Origin: an uncultured Sphingomonadaceae bacterium
Lineage (GTDB): Bacteria > Pseudomonadota > Alphaproteobacteria > Sphingomonadales > Sphingomonadaceae
Reading direction: 5' to 3'
Assembly (NCBI GenBank): GCA_947494305.1
Contig: CANLUL010000002.1
Location: 674,477-738,476 of the forward strand
Length of the DNA stretch: 64,000 nucleotides
The first letter of the stretch is position 1. Every line of letters begins with the position of its first letter. A program made the translations under genes and the position numbers. Below are positions 42,559 to 51,125 of this stretch, one piece after another. The notes under the pieces were generated by a model, which worked only from the letters and a program-made list of their open reading frames with translations, had not been told where the DNA came from and did no database searches.

Positions 42559-43599
42559 ATGGCGGAAGTTGGTGTGTCGATGAACAAAGATGACTTGCGA
42601 AGTCTTAGCGCGTATCTCGAACAAAACGTCCAAGGTTTTTCAGGGCTAAAGCACGTCCAAAAATTTGCGGTTGGCCAATCCAACCCCACCTTTTGTTTAA
42701 ACACCGAAAAAGAGAAATTTGTTCTTCGATGCAAACCAAGGGGCAAGCTTGTCCAATCTGCACACGCAATTGACCGGGAATATAGGGTGTTGACCGCTTT
42801 GGCCGACACTGACGTACCGATTGCAAAAACAATACTCTATTGCGAAGATTTAGATGTGCTGGGCACCGAATTCTATCTGATGGAATTCGTGCAAGGAGAG
42901 ATTTTTAGTGACCCCGCTTTACCAAGTCTCAACAACCATCAACGAACCGACATATATCAGGGGCAATGCAGTGCACTTGCTGCTATTCACAGCGTCGATC
43001 TCCGAGCAGTTAATTTGACCGATTACGGTCGTCCGGGGAGTTATCTTGAACGTCAGTATGAAAGATGGTCGCAGCAATATCGATCCACGAAGATCGAAAG
43101 AGTCGAAGCCATGGGTCAGCTCATTAGTTGGCTAGGGCGTAATATGCCATCTGATGATGGTCGAGCGACATTGGTTCATGGCGACTATCGATTGGATAAT
43201 CTCATGATTTCGACTCCAGATTGGTCGATTGCGGCTGTGGTGGATTGGGAACTGTCAACGATTGGCCATCCTTATGCTGACTTGGCATATCAATGTATGC
43301 AATGGCGCTTGCCTAACAATCCTATAGCGAAGGGGCTTGGAGCGATTGATCGCAATAAGGTCGGTATACCAACCGAAAGGCAATATATTGCGGAATATTG
43401 TAAACTTAGTGGCAACGTACCAATAGCAAATTGGTCATTCTATTTGGCTTTCAGCTTCTTCCGATTAGCGGCGATCCTACATGGGATATTGGAACGAAGT
43501 ACCGGAGGAAATGCTTCAAATCCTCAAGCTGTCGCGGTTGGTGGTATGTATCGAAGCGTAGCGGGAATGGGGTTGGATGTCGCACATAACGGATATTGA
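42559..43599 (+). CDS. APH/ACAD10-like phosphotransferase
   Basis: A 346-residue protein with a kinase-like aminoglycoside-phosphotransferase fold. GQSNPTFCLNTEKEKFVLRCKP is the nucleotide-binding hairpin, LVHGDYRLDNLM the catalytic loop with Asp near residue 213, and VVDWELSTIG the metal-binding Asp. It belongs to the ACAD10-type branch, members of which phosphorylate hydroxy acids or hydroxyacyl-CoAs before elimination; antibiotic resistance is unlikely. It lies 66 bp after the ALDH gene at the end of the island operon. ATG 42559 is used; ATG 42580 is nearly as good. Confidence 0.9.
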   Translation: MAEVGVSMNKDDLRSLSAYLEQNVQGFSGLKHVQKFAVGQSNPTFCLNTEKEKFVLRCKPRGKLVQSAHAIDREYRVLTALADTDVPIAKTILYCEDLDVLGTEFYLMEFVQGEIFSDPALPSLNNHQRTDIYQGQCSALAAIHSVDLRAVNLTDYGRPGSYLERQYERWSQQYRSTKIERVEAMGQLISWLGRNMPSDDGRATLVHGDYRLDNLMISTPDWSIAAVVDWELSTIGHPYADLAYQCMQWRLPNNPIAKGLGAIDRNKVGIPTERQYIAEYCKLSGNVPIANWSFYLAFSFFRLAAILHGILERSTGGNASNPQAVAVGGMYRSVAGMGLDVAHNGY

Positions 43600-43796
43600 A
43601 GTCCACAGAGAAGACCGCTTCTGCGCCCATAGCAGCCGGAAGCAGACATTCTGTAATCGGCCCAGTTGCTGTCGCAAGAAACGACCTCGACTGGTGTCTG
43701 GTTTGCGCCCCAATTTCAGACATTCCCATGGATTTCGCTTCATCCCGAGAGCGGACATTAGGTTTCACACACCAAAAGCCAGATATACATCAGACC
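43600..43796. repeat. Intergenic block of dispersed repeats (types 1 and 2)
   Basis: 43641-43667 is a type 1 copy inverted relative to 1574. 43736-43759 is a type 2 copy with CGCTTCATCCCGAGAGCGGACATT split around its CCCGA core. No gene is apparent. Confidence 0.55.
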
Positions 43797-45419
43797 TCAA
43801 AGCGGAGTTAGCTTGCCCGAATAGTGCACGATCAGACCGACCAACGGTACAGAAATAGGAACGTCAAAACAGAACGTTCCATTCTCTGAATATTCCTTAG
43901 CAGGGCTCTTGGGAGCAAGAACAAGTGGCATTGGGATTGACAGTATTGTCCATTTCTTCATGTCCATTTCCAATCCACCATCTTTGGTGGGCAAATCAAA
44001 ATAGAATTTCATGACTCCAAATCGTTCAACAAGATGCTCTCCAACCTGACTCAATTCGCTGGCGAAACTGTGAACGCCAAAACTGCGATTCCATTGTTCT
44101 TTTCCATCTCGCTCTCGAAAACTTACATACAGTTCATGTTCTCCCACGGGCGGAAAGCGCATGATAGTGGCAATGAAGCGAGCCATCAGGGATCGACCCC
44201 GTTTGACTTTGGCTGTGCCGCTCGCACCTGCATCCCCGATGATGGAGTGCATCTCTTGAACCGGTACATCAAGATCAAGAAAACGCTCACTCATAACCCT
44301 CTGATATAATGGTACATACTTGTTTTCTTGGAGGTCTTGGGTAATCACGAGAGCATCAAACTTTGGCTGAAATTGCGACAGCTTAAGCAAACTACTCGAG
44401 TTGCAAGCTCCTGGAGACAAATTACCCTCAGCAATCTCAGTGATCAGTATTTCAGCCGCTAGCGTAGGAATTTCTGGTCCATCGCCCTTTTCGGCTATCA
44501 AAGTCCACTGCCGCAAAATGGCTTTATCATTTACCCATCCTTTGGCTTCGACGCGCATTGCCGAGCGATCACTACCAAAACGTGAGACGAAGTTCTGAAG
44601 CGGTTTCAAGACGGGTGCTAGAAAGGACAAAGAGCCGGACCAACGCCATCGGACCAGCCAGCTCAAAAACCAAATAAACAAAACCTGAAAGGCAAACTCC
44701 GGCCCAGCTCGAAAGACAACCGATGGTTTGCCGTTCAATTTATCGGGGAATATTTGATGATCTGGGACATCAACCAAAGCAACCAGTCGGCTCAATGACC
44801 TTGAGCCCTTGATTTGATATATCTCGCGGCGCAGCATGTGCCATCCTGTTCGACCAACCCATCGATGCCCCATCCAGAGTTTGATGGGCTTGCCAACACT
44901 GCTTAAAATGGCTTTTGCAACCGACGTACCAACAGCGGCTCGGCTCGAAGCACTGATCGACATTTCGATGTTACACACACTATCCATATCAGATGTGAGC
45001 TCGTGAATGACAGCGCCCGACAAACCTGGAACGCTTGAAGCGCCTGTCACTAAAGCTACCCCAACTTTGCGAGCCTGTTCGTCATAACGCTGGATTCCCG
45101 TCACAAAATCTCGCGCATCTGCCAAATCAAGATAATGCACCTGATGTGCAATGCAGGCTTCAACGACGTTGTAGTTGTTACCTTGGAATGGGCCCGCAGC
45201 GTCGATCAACAAATATGGTTTATGGATCTTCAGCACCTGCGATAGGTTTTTGTTGCGATCAGCTACCAATGGCTCAGCGGTACTCAAGGATCCACAGAAT
45301 GCTTTGGCGGTCTCTAAACTTCGTCCCGCAACGAGGACATGGCAACCATTGTTTACCAAACGCCGAGAAAGGCGCGCACCAAACCCCCCATATCCTCCCA
45401 AAATCAGTACTTTTTTCAT
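43797..45419 (-). CDS. Saccharopine-dehydrogenase-like NAD(P)-binding protein with DUF4166 domain
   Basis: A 540-residue protein. Residues 1-120 form a Rossmann domain (MKKVLILGGYGGFGARLSRRL; LIDAAGPFQGNNYNVVEACIAH; YLDLADARDFV) of the saccharopine-dehydrogenase-like group. The centre has a hydrophobic stretch (FQVLFIWFLSWLVRW) that may be membrane-associated. The last 180 residues match DUF4166 (FLDLDVPVQEMHSIIGDAGASGTAKVKRGRS; PPVGEHELYVSFRERDGKEQWNRSFG). Such fusions are usually annotated as putative oxidoreductases of unknown substrate. The ATG at 45419 overlaps the DCC gene's stop (ATGA), so the two are coupled. Confidence 0.86.
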   Translation of the reverse strand: MKKVLILGGYGGFGARLSRRLVNNGCHVLVAGRSLETAKAFCGSLSTAEPLVADRNKNLSQVLKIHKPYLLIDAAGPFQGNNYNVVEACIAHQVHYLDLADARDFVTGIQRYDEQARKVGVALVTGASSVPGLSGAVIHELTSDMDSVCNIEMSISASSRAAVGTSVAKAILSSVGKPIKLWMGHRWVGRTGWHMLRREIYQIKGSRSLSRLVALVDVPDHQIFPDKLNGKPSVVFRAGPEFAFQVLFIWFLSWLVRWRWSGSLSFLAPVLKPLQNFVSRFGSDRSAMRVEAKGWVNDKAILRQWTLIAEKGDGPEIPTLAAEILITEIAEGNLSPGACNSSSLLKLSQFQPKFDALVITQDLQENKYVPLYQRVMSERFLDLDVPVQEMHSIIGDAGASGTAKVKRGRSLMARFIATIMRFPPVGEHELYVSFRERDGKEQWNRSFGVHSFASELSQVGEHLVERFGVMKFYFDLPTKDGGLEMDMKKWTILSIPMPLVLAPKSPAKEYSENGTFCFDVPISVPLVGLIVHYSGKLTPL

Positions 45420-45820
45420 AAAATGCGGTCTGCTTGCTCGGATGTTGGTAACCAGCAAGATCCTCTTTTGCCAAACAGGCGATATCGGTTTCTAGCTATC
45501 CAACGATAAACGGGATTTCTCAATATTCGGGGAACAAACCGAAACACTGAAAAGAAGCGCCAAGGCCAATCTAGATCAGAATATATCGCGATTACGGCAT
45601 CGCTGTCCCTAAGGACATGATCTCCATCAACGATGATCAAAGAATCAGGATCGGAGGGATCGATACCGCATTCGCGATAAAGCGCGGCACCTACTTCATT
45701 TTGCATCGAAGCCAATCGAAATCGCTTTGCGCTGTCATACCGTAAGACTAACTGAGCGTTGATCGAGCAAAGCACACACATAGCGTCAAAAACAATGATT
45801 GGTCCGTTTCGGTCGGTCAC
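45416..45820 (-). CDS. DCC-type thiol-disulfide oxidoreductase-like protein (DUF393)
   Basis: A 134-residue protein of the DCC/DUF393 family. The N-terminal IIVFDAMCVLCSINAQLV holds the CxxC pair (normally FDGxCxLC). Then come RFRLASMQNE, DSLIIVDGDHVLRDSDAVI and a C-terminal YRWIARNRYRLFG. The family is thioredoxin-like and possibly redox-active at the membrane. It overlaps the next gene by 4 bp (ATGA). The pairing of DCC with a saccharopine-dehydrogenase-like/DUF4166 protein suggests a shared pathway, which is inference. Confidence 0.88.
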   Translation of the reverse strand: MTDRNGPIIVFDAMCVLCSINAQLVLRYDSAKRFRLASMQNEVGAALYRECGIDPSDPDSLIIVDGDHVLRDSDAVIAIYSDLDWPWRFFSVFRFVPRILRNPVYRWIARNRYRLFGKRGSCWLPTSEQADRIL

Positions 45821-46012
45821 TGCAAAGGTCCTTACAACTTGCGTAAGCTGTTCTAAAGTCCGCTAATAGCACAACACTAGGATATGTCTTCATCGCTATT
45901 GTCTAAAGCAAACTTTAGTATCCGCTTTTCCACCCTTAGCGAATTCGAGAGCTATGACCGCTTCATCCCGAAAGTGGGCGCTAGAATGCGTAAGACCCAA
46001 CAAATCAAATTT
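45821..46012. repeat. Intergenic stretch with type 2 repeat copy
   Basis: 45959-45980 carries CGCTTCATCCCGAAAGTGGGCG, the type 2 repeat core, preceded by TCCGCTTTTCCACCC. No gene is seen. Confidence 0.5.
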
Positions 46013-46738
46013 CTATTCGATAGAATGTTGGGTGATCCTTTTTTCAAAACTCTCCCAGGATGATCGACGCCAGCCGTTAAGGATCGGCCACCAAATCCTG
46101 GTCGTCATTCTCACCAAATTTGCAAAACAAGCCAGCATCAAACTCCGAAACGTGCTTTGATGCTTCTGGTGATACACCATAAATTCCAGAAGAGCAGTCA
46201 GGAAAATATCTCTATTGCTAGGATCGATATAAAGGGAGCGGTTTGCTGACAGGTCAATGGGGTGCCCGAACAAGTCTTCATAGTCCCTAGCTGATTGATA
46301 AAGAGCATCCGGGATACCGTGGCAAATATGTTCATAAAAGGCTGTAATCACAACTGCTAGATGCGAGAAGATATTGCTGCGCATAGTCAGTTTTTCTGTA
46401 CGTTTGAAATATTTCTTCCATTGGCTATTGTCGACATCATCGCCCCTCCGCACCACGTCGACGACCTGCTTGAAATAGCCATCTATGAACTGCGCAATAA
46501 ATAGTTTCAAAAAATCAGAGTCTAGTCCAAGCGTCGATGTGTTGATCCAGTTCTTAGTATCATACAGATAGAGCCTCGCGAAAAGGCAATGAATCCGGAC
46601 GTCAGGTTCATCCGGTTGGGATTCGAACCAATCGACGGTCTTCGCCAGTTCATTATAGGCCTGTTTAGCGGCCAGAATGCACGTTCGTGATCGGTCAACT
46701 TGGGTAGGTGTTGTGACCAATGGTGTTTGTTCGGTCAT
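46013..46738 (-). CDS. DUF5995 family protein
   Basis: A 241-residue soluble, largely helical protein matching DUF5995: DGYFKQVVDVVRRG, FSHLAVVITAFYEHICHGIPDAL and YEDLFGHPIDLSANRSLYID. Function unknown. The open frame extends far upstream, but the ATG at 46738 overlaps the stop of the carotenoid-biosynthesis-like gene by ATGA, and the family homology begins after it. The gene is therefore translationally coupled to the membrane protein upstream. In actinobacteria DUF5995 genes also sit near lipid or terpenoid genes; here the partner is a CruF-like protein. Confidence 0.8.
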   Translation of the reverse strand: MTEQTPLVTTPTQVDRSRTCILAAKQAYNELAKTVDWFESQPDEPDVRIHCLFARLYLYDTKNWINTSTLGLDSDFLKLFIAQFIDGYFKQVVDVVRRGDDVDNSQWKKYFKRTEKLTMRSNIFSHLAVVITAFYEHICHGIPDALYQSARDYEDLFGHPIDLSANRSLYIDPSNRDIFLTALLEFMVYHQKHQSTFRSLMLACFANLVRMTTRIWWPILNGWRRSSWESFEKRITQHSIE

Positions 46739-47640
46739 TCTTTCGTCCGACCTGCAGCAAGCAGATTTTGCGTCGCTGAAATCTGATTTGTTCTCCGACG
46801 CATACGCGCCATGGCACCTAGTGATATCGGCACCATGGTTAGCAATGTTATTAGAGCGATCTCGAAATAAATTGCTGGGGCTATCTTCCCGGAAATATGC
46901 AGATTTGTATTTCCCAAAGCACTGGCGAATATGGGATTGAGCAAGTATTCCATCGGGAAAGCCAAATACATCAGCGGGATGGAGAGCCAATATTTCCAAT
47001 TGTCGACTGCAATTCGCGATGGTGCATTGTGCCCCGTCTGCCGAACTAGAATGGCAAAAATCTGAAACATTAACCAGGTGACAAAGAACCAGCCCAGAAA
47101 ATTCGTGTACGGCACGCCAAAATAAGAGCCACCATCGTGCCAGTGCCAGCGTTGCTCGGCAATAGCGCGAAGCGGGTCCATCGACAAGTCCCAGATCACC
47201 ATGAGTAGCGCACCTATGACCGGAACACCTATCATAAAATTTCGATCCATCGGTCCATCGATCCGCTTTCGTAACGATATTGCCAATGACCAGCAAACAT
47301 AAGCCATCACCCAGTAAGCAGGCATAACTGCAACCGGGACATTACCAAAGAACGGCCACATATTCTCACCGTAACTATAGTTGCCAAAAGGAAAGCCGGT
47401 ATTGATGCTGACAGTTTCGAAAAACCAGGCGATGCAAAAAATAGTAATTGCAAATGACAAAACCCGTCGCCAACCCCACTGATGACTGCCATGCAATATG
47501 ACAAAGGCGATCATCGAACTAGCAACTAGAGCGGGAGAGTATTTTTTCAGCAAACCATCAGGAACACCCCACGCATAAATGGCGTTACCCAGCCATGCCA
47601 ATGCGACCAAGGCGAGACACAAATTACCTAGACGGTTCAT
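46735..47640 (-). CDS. Carotenoid biosynthesis protein-like membrane protein (DUF422/CruF family)
   Basis: A 301-residue membrane protein with about 7-8 hydrophobic helices. The DUF422 signature SINTGFPFGNYSYGENMW is followed by PVAVMPAYWVMAYVCW, VIWDLSMDP and GVPYTNFLGWFFVTWLMFQ. CruF members hydrate C-1',2' double bonds of carotenoids (gamma-carotene hydratase); whether this member acts on carotenoids is not shown. ATG 47640 was used; a GTG at 47664 is possible. It is coupled to the DUF5995 gene. Confidence 0.82.
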   Translation of the reverse strand: MNRLGNLCLALVALAWLGNAIYAWGVPDGLLKKYSPALVASSMIAFVILHGSHQWGWRRVLSFAITIFCIAWFFETVSINTGFPFGNYSYGENMWPFFGNVPVAVMPAYWVMAYVCWSLAISLRKRIDGPMDRNFMIGVPVIGALLMVIWDLSMDPLRAIAEQRWHWHDGGSYFGVPYTNFLGWFFVTWLMFQIFAILVRQTGHNAPSRIAVDNWKYWLSIPLMYLAFPMEYLLNPIFASALGNTNLHISGKIAPAIYFEIALITLLTMVPISLGAMARMRRRTNQISATQNLLAAGRTKE

Positions 47641-47694
47641 TTGACCAGTTTGCGTGTGTTGCACGACGTTGCTCAGTTCCTTCCCCGAACGATG

Positions 47695-48249
47695 TCAGTT
47701 CTTCCGTATGAACGCGATGGTTCCAATCGCCGATTGGGTCGGCGTCATTTGATCGGTATGAATTGAAAATTGTAAGTTATTAAAATCCCGCCGGTTTCTG
47801 AACGTTTGTTTTTTCTCTGATTGTCGATCCTTTACCCGAAATTCGAAGCTCAGTTGATTGGATCGCCGCTTGCCAGTAATGTTCACTGAACCAAAGCCAT
47901 CGGGATTGACCCAGCGACCAGTTATCTTGTCAGTTCCAGGATATTCGGTCAAATGCCCCAATGTGAATGTCCGGCTAGTTGCTCCACATTTTCCGCTAAA
48001 GGCAAGTTTGCTCGTCGCCTTGCGGTATCGCGTTGTCATGCGGCAACGAGCAGCTTCTTGTGCGGCAGAGCTATCGCGTTTACCCCATCCAGTCCCTGAC
48101 CAGTTACCGGCAAACTGCGAAAGGGTTAGCTTGGCCGTGCTTTGTGCGCGACTATCCGAAAATAATATGCTGATTATGAGAAACAATAGTATTCCGAAAA
48201 TCAGTCGGCGAGAGATCAAAGGACGTGAGAAGCCAAAAAATTCGCTCAA
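47695..48249 (-). CDS. Secreted lipocalin-like hypothetical protein
   Basis: A 184-residue protein. A strongly hydrophobic N-terminal segment (about 14-34) ends near SRAQ and acts as a signal peptide. The rest is beta-rich with GNWSGTGWGKRDSS, RCRMTTRYRKATSKLAFSGKC and GRWVNPDGFGSVNITGKRRSNQLSF, a pattern like DUF1579/lipocalin-type barrels. The two Cys (ARC, GKC) may pair. I do not recognise a defined family. It is divergent from the MMPL exporter and 54 bp upstream of the carotenoid-like gene, so it may head that operon. Confidence 0.65.
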   Translation of the reverse strand: MSEFFGFSRPLISRRLIFGILLFLIISILFSDSRAQSTAKLTLSQFAGNWSGTGWGKRDSSAAQEAARCRMTTRYRKATSKLAFSGKCGATSRTFTLGHLTEYPGTDKITGRWVNPDGFGSVNITGKRRSNQLSFEFRVKDRQSEKKQTFRNRRDFNNLQFSIHTDQMTPTQSAIGTIAFIRKN

Positions 48250-48371
48250 AGTGACTGCCCCCTGCCTTCCGTTTTCGCAACTTGATGTTCAAAATAGATA
48301 TGCTTCCCAATACACGATATACGAATACCTGCGTATATTGCATTTGACAATCTGCCAATAGTCGCCTTGTC

Positions 48372-50681
48372 TTGGACAGAGGGGCTCATGCTATTTTCAA
48401 ACTAAATCAGATTCTGCAACATCTGGTTGTGTTCATATTAGCTCGCAGCAAGTGGTTGGCGATGCTGTTGGTTATAATGTCGTTAGGGGCGACATATGCA
48501 GCGACCAAAATTCAGTATCGCGACGGCGCTCGCGATATCTTTGTCTCATCCTCGCTGGAATTTGCGCAATATCAACGCCATGTTAATGACTTCCCACAGT
48601 CAGATACTGACATATTGATCTTCGCAAAATCACACACACACTTTAATCAGCTGCAACTTGAATTGTTGAGAGACTTTGTTTTCAATGGGCAGTTGATAGA
48701 CGGAGTTGACATTGCAGTATCAATTTTTTCACAACAAGTATTTGATCGTGATACCGGCGCTTACAAAACATTGATTGCAGAAGACCTGTCGTCTTATTCA
48801 GACATTAAACAGCCGATGCGCGATGTGCGGGATGCTAATCTAAAACTGACGCCACTGATCAATGAAAATCTTAACGAAATCGTGATCCTGTTTTCGATTG
48901 AAGATCGTATGTCTGATCTAGACAATGTCTCTCCTTTGATAGCAGAGCTCGAGGAATTGATGGAAAGCACTTCAGTTCAGGGGAATATGTCGCTTGAAAT
49001 GACAGGCCTCCCGCCAATGAGCCATCGTATCGCCTCTAATCTTGCGTCAGAGCAGATTCTTGTTAGCATGGTTGGCGGTGTCTTAGGGTCGCTTGTCACG
49101 CTGTTGTTGTTCCGTAGCATCTTGATCGGGGCACTCAACGGTGTAGCGCCAACATTGGCGTTGCTTTTCACGCTCGGTAGCTTCGGTCTTCTTGGTTTTG
49201 AAATGAACGTCATTTCAAATACAGTCACTATTCTAATTCTGGTTCTGGCGATGGCCGACTGTGTTCATATGACGCATGAACTACGCAAAAATGCGGCTGC
49301 GGGAATGGGGAAACACGAAGCCATTGGCTCGATGATGCGCTCGTTGGGGCCACCAACCATACTGACCAGCCTAACCACGATCATCGCCTTAGCTAGTCTT
49401 TTCTATTCTGAGTCGGAGATGATCCGCGGCTTTTCCATCGCCGGTATTGCGGGAATGTTGATCGCGTTGTTCAGCGTGATTGTCATTCATCCATTAGTAT
49501 ACGCCCTAGCCTGGGATTTTGGTCCGGTCCAAAAAGCCATGACTAACAAAACCCAACTGCAAACTGGCTGGGCCCATAAATTTGGCCGGGTGACGAAATG
49601 GTTGGTGGTACGAAAATATGCGGTGGTTGCCGGGAGTGCCATAGTGTCTATCGTTTTGCTGACACAGTTCCTGCCGATACAGACTACGCACCAATTCAGC
49701 GAATATTTGCACGAGAATGATCCAATGCTCGTGGCCTTGGGTCAAGCAGAAGAGATTGTCGGTCCGAGTCAATCTCTAGATATCATCCTTCGGAAAAATG
49801 GGGAGAAAACAATAATCTCCGAGAAATATCTTTCGACATTGGAAAAAATACATGCTGCGTTGGAAACCAAATTCTCAGATCAAACGGTCGTTTCGGCCAT
49901 CAATCTTCAAAGGCTAATCCGGCAAAACAATCCCGGTGCAACTATCAGTGATCTATCTAACGTACTGGAGCAACTCCCTGCGCGCGGACGCGATGAACTT
50001 GTTGGTCGCAACGGAGATGGTTTTAAAGTCAGTGTGATGATCAGCGACAGTCCTTCCGGACAAACAGAAGCCCTGGTAACGCAAATCAATCAGTCAGTTT
50101 CGGAACTGGATTTGGGCGAACTAAAGGCAGAACCAGTGACCAGTCTTGCTGCTTTGGCGGCCACACAATCGGATCGGATGATCAGAGAATTGACGATCAG
50201 CTTTCTTATCGCCGCCTTCGCTTGCCCTCTGCTGATCGCTCTATGGTTTCGCCAGTGGCGTTATGGTGTCGCAGCGGTGTTACCCAATATATTGCCGATC
50301 CTAGTGGTCGGTGCATGGCTGATGTTTAGCGGATGGAAGCTGGAATTTACTAGCGCGCTGGCTCTCTCCATTGCCTTCGGTGTTGCGGTAGATGATACAA
50401 TTCACGTGCTCAACCGATTGCAGATAAAACGAGCCAATTATCCCAGAAGCTTTACCGTGCAAGACCTGCCTCAGATCATGCGACATGTCGCGCCGGCGCT
50501 TATCACAACAACACTTGTGCTTTCGGTTGGTCTGATCGCCACGTTGTTCAGCGTTATGCCAACCGTCACCTACTTTGGTGTACTTTGCATTGTAATTTTC
50601 ATCCTCGCTCTTGCCGCTGATGTAATGATTTTACTGCCGATGATTGCAGTTTTGGGCTTGGGTAGATCAAGATCTGAATGA
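48372..50681 (+). CDS. MMPL/RND-family exporter (lipid-type substrate)
   Basis: A 769-residue exporter with 12 predicted helices and two periplasmic loops. The first bundle begins near residue 225 (EQILVSMVGGVLGSLVTLLLF), with VLAMADCVHMTHELRKNA as the TM4/5 relay signature. The second bundle has ALSIAFGVAVDDTIHVLNRL. The length and TM4 pattern fit the MMPL/hydrophobe exporter group (mycolate, hopanoid or other lipid transport) rather than drug pumps. The start is uncertain: no ATG precedes the first helix in frame, so TTG 48372 or GTG 48429 must serve. It is next to the carotenoid-like operon, so lipid or terpenoid export is an inference. Confidence 0.88.
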   Translation: MDRGAHAIFKLNQILQHLVVFILARSKWLAMLLVIMSLGATYAATKIQYRDGARDIFVSSSLEFAQYQRHVNDFPQSDTDILIFAKSHTHFNQLQLELLRDFVFNGQLIDGVDIAVSIFSQQVFDRDTGAYKTLIAEDLSSYSDIKQPMRDVRDANLKLTPLINENLNEIVILFSIEDRMSDLDNVSPLIAELEELMESTSVQGNMSLEMTGLPPMSHRIASNLASEQILVSMVGGVLGSLVTLLLFRSILIGALNGVAPTLALLFTLGSFGLLGFEMNVISNTVTILILVLAMADCVHMTHELRKNAAAGMGKHEAIGSMMRSLGPPTILTSLTTIIALASLFYSESEMIRGFSIAGIAGMLIALFSVIVIHPLVYALAWDFGPVQKAMTNKTQLQTGWAHKFGRVTKWLVVRKYAVVAGSAIVSIVLLTQFLPIQTTHQFSEYLHENDPMLVALGQAEEIVGPSQSLDIILRKNGEKTIISEKYLSTLEKIHAALETKFSDQTVVSAINLQRLIRQNNPGATISDLSNVLEQLPARGRDELVGRNGDGFKVSVMISDSPSGQTEALVTQINQSVSELDLGELKAEPVTSLAALAATQSDRMIRELTISFLIAAFACPLLIALWFRQWRYGVAAVLPNILPILVVGAWLMFSGWKLEFTSALALSIAFGVAVDDTIHVLNRLQIKRANYPRSFTVQDLPQIMRHVAPALITTTLVLSVGLIATLFSVMPTVTYFGVLCIVIFILALAADVMILLPMIAVLGLGRSRSE

Positions 50682-51125
50682 GGCCTAGCGCGCTATATAG
50701 GGACAAGCGTATTTCTAGTCTCCGCTTTTGCACCCTCAGCAGGCATCGGCGTTGTGTCATCTTTATCCTGCCGTTCCACGGCACTTTCACATAAGATAAA
50801 TTATCAACCGTTCGTCACAGTCGGCTTTGCGCCCCAAGAACGGACATCCTGATGGAGGCCGCTAAATCTTGTTAGCGGTCATATCACAACCGCAGCCAAC
50901 TGCCCCAGTTCATTGGCATTGACGACAAGGCGAAAGCGACTTTGCGTTTCCGTGGCTGTGAAATGTCACACCAGCAGCTGGGAAGGAAGATGCTCAAACG
51001 CGTTCAAGAGGGCATGAAGGAAACTGCCAAGGTCGAAGCGAAACTGGAAGGCCGTCGGATGCGGTTGGTGCTATGCCCTAAACAGTGTTGCACTCCTGCG
51101 AAGGCAGGGTCCGGGGCTTTACAGC
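50682..51125. other. Intergenic stretch with repeats and infC remnant
   Basis: 50700-50900 has degraded repeat pieces (TCCGCTTTTGCACCC; ACGGACATCC). The region 50918-51084 reads as decayed infC, and a short CCTGC-GAAG-GCAGG hairpin follows at 51095-51108. No intact gene is seen. Confidence 0.5.
50918..51084 (+). pseudogene. infC: infC (translation initiation factor IF-3) C-terminal remnant
   Basis: The plus-strand frame reads IDDKAKATLRFRGCEMSHQQ, then LGRKMLKRVQEGMKETAKVE, then AKLEGRRMRLVLCPKQ. This is the C-terminal domain of IF-3 (usual pattern KVKVTxRFRGREMxHQxLG ... AKVExxPxMEGRQMxMxLAPK). Two residues of the EHYPRMEG linker are missing, Arg is changed to Cys in RFRGRE and Ala-Pro to Cys-Pro at the end. 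The N-terminal two thirds and any start site are absent, and the frame runs on past the normal end. It is a dead partial copy; the true infC must be elsewhere. Confidence 0.65.

Noticed and set aside
42559..43599. Aminoglycoside phosphotransferase resistance gene
   Set aside because: The sequence fits the ACAD10-like branch and it sits at the end of a catabolic operon, so drug resistance is unlikely.
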